DNA from: Polydactylus sextarius
Lineage: Eukaryota; Chordata; Actinopteri; Polynemidae
Direction: 5' to 3'
Assembly (NCBI GenBank): GCA_016801845.1
Contig: CM028909.1
Location: 5,677,313-5,741,312 of the forward strand
Length of the DNA stretch: 64,000 nucleotides
Shown here: positions 57,861 through 64,000 of the stretch, one piece after another
Numbering within the stretch: the stretch's first letter is position 1
How the letters are laid out: every line of letters starts with the position of its first letter
Translations under genes and position numbers: made by a program
The notes under the pieces: generated by a model
Seen by the model: only the letters and a program-made list of their open reading frames with translations
The model's database searches: none
Told to the model about the DNA's origin: nothing

Positions 57861-59255
57861 ACCGATCTGTCATGAATTGTTAATGTCTGTCGGACGTTGT
57901 TTACATCAGCTACATCACAAGAAGCTGGAAAATCCCATCATCAACTACAGGATGACGGGATTATGTTTGGATCTGTTCCCTTGAGATTAAATTTTCATCG
58001 TCTTTGTTCGATGCACACGTGATTGATTTGATTTTAATTGTGAAAAACATTAAGAGTGGAAGTCAAAATCACAATATCAAGAAGAGGATCTTTAATCCGA
58101 CTGATGAATTTCTACAAAACCTTGAAGTTCACTAAAGTCAATGACAAAATACACTGTTGGGTCATAATTTCTAAAAGAAGACGAGGAGAGGAAGTATCTC
58201 AACGCTGGGACAACGCTACGTTGTGTTGTCCCACAAACATCTTTCTCTTGTGTCATCTGGGTCACAATTAGGTGCTTTTAAGTTTTTCTAATCTAATATC
58301 AGGAGGTTATAGCAACGCTACTTCATCAGGGAAGACTAGATGAGTCATTTGTCTCAAGTTCGGCAAAAACTTTTTTGAGGAACCGTTTTTCTTTTCTGTC
58401 CGTTTGAAGACACCTGAAGTTTTATGCTCCAACTTCTGTGTTTTATAGAAACAAAACTAGAAAGTAGAGGGTTCGGAGGAAAAAAAAGGCAAAGAAAGAG
58501 ATGCATCCTGAACATATGGATGAGTTCATCTTTATTCCATCTGTTGTGGTTATTGTAGCACAGGATGAATAAATGCGGCAGCAAGGCGCTCATCTAAAAC
58601 TTAAATATAGCAGCTCTGAAGTGAGTCGAGCTTCATTATTATATACGACTAAAGACAAACACGTGGTAAAACATAATGTTGAAACCTAGAGCAGCGTTAC
58701 AGAACTTTATGACCAGTTTTAGTACATTTTTGCAGCCACCTGGTTTGGAAAAATTTACCCTCATGATGTTGTTTTCTGCTGCAGGATTCAAACTGCAGAC
58801 AGACTCAGTTAGAAACTCACTGGTGAAGCCTTTCGCAGCCAAAACACAGGTAGAGAAACATGAATATTGGACTAACGATCGGTTGCTGATAAGTCCATCA
58901 CCTCCAAGTGGCTGAAAAGGCCACATGGGCGTCAGGAACAATCGTGTTTTAAAAAGAAACGTTGACTCATTGGGTTGAAAACTGGAGACGAGCAGCAATC
59001 TCCTGTGTTTCTACTCGGTGCGTTGACCCGTCCGTGACCTCTGCATCGACATCGCTGCTCGACGGTGAAACGCCATCGTTTGATTTCCTCTCTTGTTTCC
59101 ATCGTGATTACAACAACAACCACAACCACCACCAGAGGTTTGATGCTTCCTCGTGGTCGTGTCCTGATTTCTCAGCAGATAAAAACCGAGGACGATGATC
59201 CAACATATTGCACTCTGATGCCGGCGTTTTAAAACCTTCTGCAGGAGTATTTCAC
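57861..59255. other. No gene recognised
   Basis: AT-rich spacer with a few unremarkable open stretches; no exon, no element ends. Confidence 0.3.
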
Positions 59256-60115
59256 ACTGATGCATAATGCATTAGCGTCTGTAACAGTTAGCGCTCACAA
59301 CACACAGCCTCTCTCTCTCTGCCTGGTAGATCTCATACTCAACACACTTTCTAGGATTGAGACTCTGAACGTTTGCCAACTGCACCATTTCTCGCACATG
59401 TTCACAAGCGCTTCAGATTCAATTAAACTCCATTTATTTTGTCAGTGTGTTGCACGTGCGATTGATTCGAAAGGTGCTCGTGCAGCGGGAGCCTCATCGG
59501 TCGCAGGAGCATCCTCTGCGGACCCCAGGCTGTTGAGGAACTGATGCTAATCTAGATAGAGGGAAGAGTGGGGGGTTGCACTGTCCTCTCCTCTCCTCCC
59601 TCCCCCCTTTTCTCTCTCTCTCTCTCTCTCTCTCTTGAAGATTGTACTGATTGTGCTGCAATATGTCGCATGACCGTGGTCAGAGCTGCAGACCGAGGTG
59701 CAATTTCTCCCATGCTTTTTTTTTTTCTTTCTTTCTTTTTTTTTTTTTTTTTTTAATCAATGCGCGTGCAGATGCACATCGTGTGTGTTCATGTTCATCA
59801 CAGCAGATTTACCGCAACCTCTCTTGACACAGAACAAAGCAAGAGCTCGCATGTGTTGCTCATCAAAAAAAAATAAAATAAAATAAAATAAAAAACCAAC
59901 AACTCCCTTTTGATCCTTCATGATGCATTTGCCTAATCTCATTCTATGTTTAAAAAAAAAAAATAAATTTAAATAAAACAACTCTTTGAATGTATTATCT
60001 GGACATCTATTCAAAGAAAAAGCTTTGATATTTATGAGGATCCCCTCATTAATATTCATGCTCTTAAACTTATGCACATTTCCCTTTTCTTTTGCTGCAT
60101 CGCCCGTGTCGTTTT
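59256..60115. promoter_or_regulatory. Candidate upstream regulatory block
   Basis: Leads into the putative first exon. ATGCATAATGCATTAGCGTC, CAGATTCAATTAAACTCC, GTTGCACGTGCGATTGATTC, ATTTATGAGGATCCCCTC and CTCATTAATATTCATGCTC are repeat-free and homeodomain/octamer-like. Interrupted by a (TC)n at 59611-59635 and a T-tract at 59716-59754. Confidence 0.33.
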
Positions 60116-60199
60116 AAGGGAGTAAATAAATATTTTCCTTATTCTTTTTTTGTTTTTTTTTTTTCCTCCTTCACTTCATGTGTAATCCAACCCCCTCCC

Positions 60200-60608
60200 A
60201 ACACACACACCCTCCAACAAACGTAACAGAAGTTGAAGTGGCTTGCGGGTGCCTTAGCACAACAAGACAGAAGTGAGAGGATATTGAGCTTGTTTGACTG
60301 CTGCTCGCTGGGGCTGAGTGAGGGATCTGCCCCCAGACATTTGCACTACAGTATCCTGCTGACTCGCTCGCTTGCTCGCACTGCCATAGAAACAGGGTTC
60401 CTGAGTGCAGTGGAGGCTCATTCTGTTCAGGAGCAAGGACGGGAGAGGATCTGGGAGGAGGAGGAGGAGGAGGAGGAAAAGAGAAAGAGAAAGAGGAGGA
60501 AAAAAGAAGAGGGAGGGCAAAGAGGAAAGAAGAAGTGTAAGAGAAGAGGAGAGAGAGAGAGAGAGAGACAGAGTGAGAGATCAACAGAGGGAAAAGTCCC
60601 TGGCAGTG
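60200..60608 (+). other. Putative 5' non-coding first exon
   Basis: CpG content and GC rise (CGCTCGCTTGCTCGCACTGC at 60367). A long purine-rich stretch follows, (GAG)n at 60457-60478 and (GA)n at 60550-60570, ending at GGCAGTG|GTGAGT. Purine-rich, low-complexity 5' leaders closing at a strong donor are typical of vertebrate neuronal and developmental genes. The frame is open through part of it, but the implied peptide is glutamate/arginine low-complexity, so I read it as untranslated. The 5' boundary is unknown. It could be an alternative promoter of the transcript at 23 kb or an independent gene. Confidence 0.45.
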
Positions 60609-60614
60609 GTGAGT
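60609..60614 (+). other. Splice donor of the putative first exon
   Basis: GTGAGT is an optimal vertebrate 5' splice sequence; the preceding context GCAGTG is a fair match only. Confidence 0.42.
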
Positions 60615-60702
60615 ACGAAGCTGTCACAGCCGATTTAATCACCTGTTCAAATCTGACGCTTTGAGCGTCTTCTTATTTATTTTATTTTATTTATTTTTTT
60701 CC

Positions 60703-60734
<32 letters not shown>

Positions 60735-62810
60735 CGGGACGACTGATTTCAGCAGCACTGGGCTGCTGTGAAACAGGTTGCAGGTTGTCAGTTTGTTGAG
60801 GGAGGGGGGACGGGGGGTGAGAGAGGGTGGAGGAGGAGGAAGACGAAGAAGAGGAGGAGGTGAGAGACTTTCAGATGCAGAACAGCAGCAGCCTTTTGTT
60901 TTCATTAATTAATCAATCATAAATGATGTTGTAAAGTGTGTTTACTTTGACATGATCCACACTGACGCTAGAACTACTTCTCTCTTCTTTCTTTTCTTTT
61001 CTTCTCTCAGACTATATCATGCTCTTCTCTTTCATTTATGAAGCAGCGTGTTAATATTTGATTAGAGCGGATGATGTCTGCAGCTGCGCTTTCAGCCTTT
61101 ATCTCACACACCTCACTCTCTATCAACTCCTCCTCTTTTCCATTTTTTTTTTTTTTCTTTCTTTTAAATCGAACGTTATCGAACAAGCGGAGCGATGACG
61201 CTGGCTCCACCTGTGAGACTTAACTCGGCTACATAGCGTAAAAAAAAAAATGTTAAGTCAGGTCACAGCTTTGCGTGTTTCTATTTACGTCTCTGTCTGT
61301 TTCTGTTTGCACATCCTTATATCACTTTTTTCCCTCCTCCTCCTCCTCCTCTTCTTCCTCTTCTTCTTCCTCCTCTTTGCTCTTTCTGGGTTTGATCAAC
61401 GTGCATCCTGACACTTTGATGAAACACCAGAGCTGTGGGGCGAACAGAGGGAGAGATACAGCAGGATACTCTGCACACTGTCAGAGTGTGTGTGTGTGAT
61501 TATTGTGTTATTGTGATCACCGTCTGCCATCAGGATTTTTTTTTTAACTACTTCAGAAGTGATAATAAGCAAAGATTCCTGCCTTGAACAAAAACAACAC
61601 AAAGTGTCTCTAGAAACAGATTTACAACCGGTTTTCCTCGGAGCCGAGTGTTGATCCTGTTTATGTTTATCTCTGCGGTTCACTTGGATCCCCTGCGGCC
61701 CCTCACCTGTTCCTACAGCGCAGTTATATTTCCTCCTCCAGCAGCAGCAGCAGCAGCAGCAGTGTTGGCGGCAGCTTCGTCGCGGCAGAAATGTAACAAA
61801 TCCAGCAGCTTTATCAGCTGCCTGCTGTGACTGGACCCCAGTGGCCTTTTTTTTTTTTTCTTTGTCCCTGCGTGTGTATGTTTGCAGATACACATGGTTA
61901 CAAAGCACACGTGACCGAGCGCGCACATGAATATGAGCGTACATCGTGTGCAGCGGCGTTGACGTGATCGTGTGTGATCAGGATCACAGCGGGGGTCATC
62001 TGCTTCTTTCTCTCTCCGAGCAGATTCACAGATTCTGGCATTTTGTCTTCCTCCTCCTCCTCCTCCTCCTCCTTCTTCCTCCTGTGACATGTTTTATGAC
62101 TTCTTGTTAAAATGTCACTCAACAGAGCTGGACTGTAAAACGTCCCTGTGGGGAAGCTTAGAGTGTGAACAATAGTGCACGGCGGCGGCGGCCAGCTGAT
62201 AAACCCGGCAGAGCGCGGCCGCCTCGGCAGAGTCGCTCAGCTGAGGTGATAACGTGAATGGAGGCCGCTCGCAGGTACAATTTGTTTCAATACAAAATAA
62301 CATCAGAGGCTGAATTGTGACGGCGCCCGTGGCCTGGTTCACCACCGCCACCGCTGCTGCTGTCGCCTGTGATGGGAAACAATATCGCTCTTGTAAACAA
62401 GAGGATGTGCTGCACTGGTTTAGCACTGATGTGTTGAATGTTGTTTACGTGTTTACAAGCCACCAAAACAAAAAAAAAAAATTAAAAATGCAAATGGCTA
62501 AAGGAGAAGAGAAGCGATGCAGGCGGCTGATAGTTGGATCCATTATGGTCAAACATCAGGATTCATTAAACCGTGCAGTCGACAAATCTCTTATCGAATG
62601 TTTTGTTCACGATTTATCTCAGTCTACTTTGCACAAACTCAGCAACGCGGCCGATAACAGACTCTTTAACTTAAATACACTTGGATTCGCTTCAGCAGAT
62701 TCCAAACAGCAGCTTAGAGCAACATTCATCCCAAACGTTCCTGCTAGAAAAGTCGTGATAAAGATTTATTTATTTTTTTTAAATCTGGTTCTGGTCCCGG
62801 TCCAAGTCTG
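60615..62810. other. Presumed intron start; simple repeats, no exon
   Basis: Contains a T-tract (60708-60734), a purine-rich tract (60820-60862), (TCC/TTC)n (61338-61376), (CAG)n (61739-61762) and (CTC)n (62048-62083), plus CpG-rich 62180-62230 (GGCGGCGGCGGCCAGCTG). The CpG content continues the CpG-richer character of the putative promoter region. Confidence 0.4.
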
Positions 62811-64000
62811 ACACATTTATCTGGCACTAAATCCACAAAACACGTGACACAAACCGATTATAATCCTTTAAACTGTGTTTAACAAAGTGAAAATGAATCC
62901 TCAGCTCGAGCCAGGACGTTGTTTTTGGGATTAAATTCCCTCATAAATTGACCTTCGTCCGAGCTCGGAGACCAGCTGGTCGACCGTGTTTTAACCAGCC
63001 AACAAACGGTCGAGTTCAACTTCATCCAGCGACTCGTTATATTGAACTTTAATTATCTGCAGCTGTGACCTGACGCTGCATTTAACATAGAAACTGCTGA
63101 CGTTGATGTTCGATAAGTGAGAAGAACGAAGAGCGACGGCATTTTAATCCGACAGGTGAAGCTACGCCCTCTGTGACAAACCTGGTGATTATTTTTAGTC
63201 ATTTAGTTCATTAAAAGCTGGAAAATCTTGACCTCTCGTCTCAGTCGAATACGTCTCTGAGCCCAAACTAACTGGGATGTTTTTTTACAAAGAAATGACA
63301 AAGATTGAATAAAAGAATTAAAAATTAATGCAGAAAAACTAAATTTTTAATCTCATAGCTTGATCCAAGACTAAAATGAGCAGCAAAAACAAAGAATATT
63401 TAGGGTTTTTAGCTTAAATGTTGTTGATTTCTTGATGAAACTGTCTCATAATTACACATTAAAAATAAAAATTTAACTTGCAAGAAAATAAATAAAGATA
63501 TAGTGAAATTCAAGACAAGATGAGTGAGCGTTAAAGGCTTTTATCTCATTATGAGCTTAGGTGAAGCTTCTTACTGTAACTCATGTTGCAGCTTCTTATC
63601 AGAGCTTTTACTGAACTCGATGATGATGATGATGATGTTGTTGTTGAAGCTGTAAACTTTTCTGTAAGAGAAAAAAAAACACCCTAAAGGAACAACTTCA
63701 ACTTGTTTTAGTCTGGTTCACAGGGAAGTATATAAATTTAGGTTTCTTCAAATGCTTGGGGAGTGTTTGGAGAAAAGTCGATAAAGACTTTCGGTGGTGG
63801 AGGTTTTCATCTCCGGATGTTTCACAGGAGAAAAAAAAATACTTTTGAACTAAATATTATGAAGCAGCTTTGTATGAATTATGGTAAACGACATCAATCA
63901 CCGATTAAATTATTGTTTCGCTGAAAATGTGAAATTGTTTTGGACGTGTTCCAGTTTTAAAAAATAATACAGTTTGCACATAAACGATATACACAGAGGC
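62811..64000. other. No gene recognised
   Basis: AT-rich spacer; (GAT)n at 63620-63640. No exon, no element ends. Confidence 0.35.

Noticed and set aside
60233..60664. 143-residue open frame with a long glutamate/arginine tract
   Set aside because: The purine-rich DNA gives low-complexity peptides in all frames, and a splice donor cuts it at 60608; more likely an untranslated leader.
61396..62090. Long minus-strand frames with polyalanine, cysteine or glycine runs
   Set aside because: They arise from CAG, CTC and related triplet repeats, and there is no supporting splice context.

Overview
This window looks like non-coding DNA from a ray-finned (teleost) fish genome. The sequence is AT-rich and full of microsatellites. 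It carries an L1-type LINE fossil, tRNA-derived SINEs ending in the familiar fish tail (sequence like CATTAAAGGCAAAAATGCCC), and many short non-autonomous DNA transposons with readable terminal inverted repeats (TIRs) and target-site duplications (TSDs). There are no bacterial operons, no CRISPR array and no compact gene cluster. The host assignment is inferred from the repeat content; no complete host gene is present to confirm it.

Layout. 1-23 kb is intergenic-type DNA: a composite pogo/Tigger-like element with a SINE inside it (213-916), an L1 ORF2 fossil split by a hAT MITE (about 3050-4880), a tandem array rich in nuclear-receptor half-sites (8565-9435), a TTAA-flanked MITE (10689-11305), a 666-bp foldback element (12755-13420) and a 64-bp perfect inverted repeat (15047-15332). 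From 18 to 22 kb there is lower-repeat, homeodomain-motif-rich sequence that reads like vertebrate regulatory DNA. At 22.7-23.25 kb lies the only convincing protein-coding signal: a first coding exon on the + strand (ATG at 23058 or, preferred, 23094) ending at a GT-AAGC splice donor. I could not identify the protein.

23.25-60 kb would be intron or intergenic DNA. Quiet, regulatory-looking blocks (24.5-25.1, 30.0-31.9, 37.0-37.3, 46.1-46.7 kb) alternate with mobile-element clusters (25.3-29.7, 32-36.3, 41.4-42.7, 47.7-48.1, 49.9-50.7, 52.3-52.7 and 54.0-54.5 kb). At 60.2-60.6 kb a GA-rich, CpG-containing segment ends in a strong splice donor (GTGAGT at 60609). It resembles the 5' untranslated first exon of a second transcript or an alternative promoter. 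The last 3 kb holds simple repeats and no gene I can recognise.

The best-supported new observations concern nested mobile elements. Three copies of one composite family (213-916, 29060-29708, 41406-42695) share the same internal SINE segment and a central hairpin, so that composite appears to have moved as a unit; a fourth fragment lies at 34128-34260. One copy was later hit by another SINE and by a TTAA-type MITE, and a sister copy preserves the empty TTAA site. No functional undescribed system can be claimed from sequence alone.
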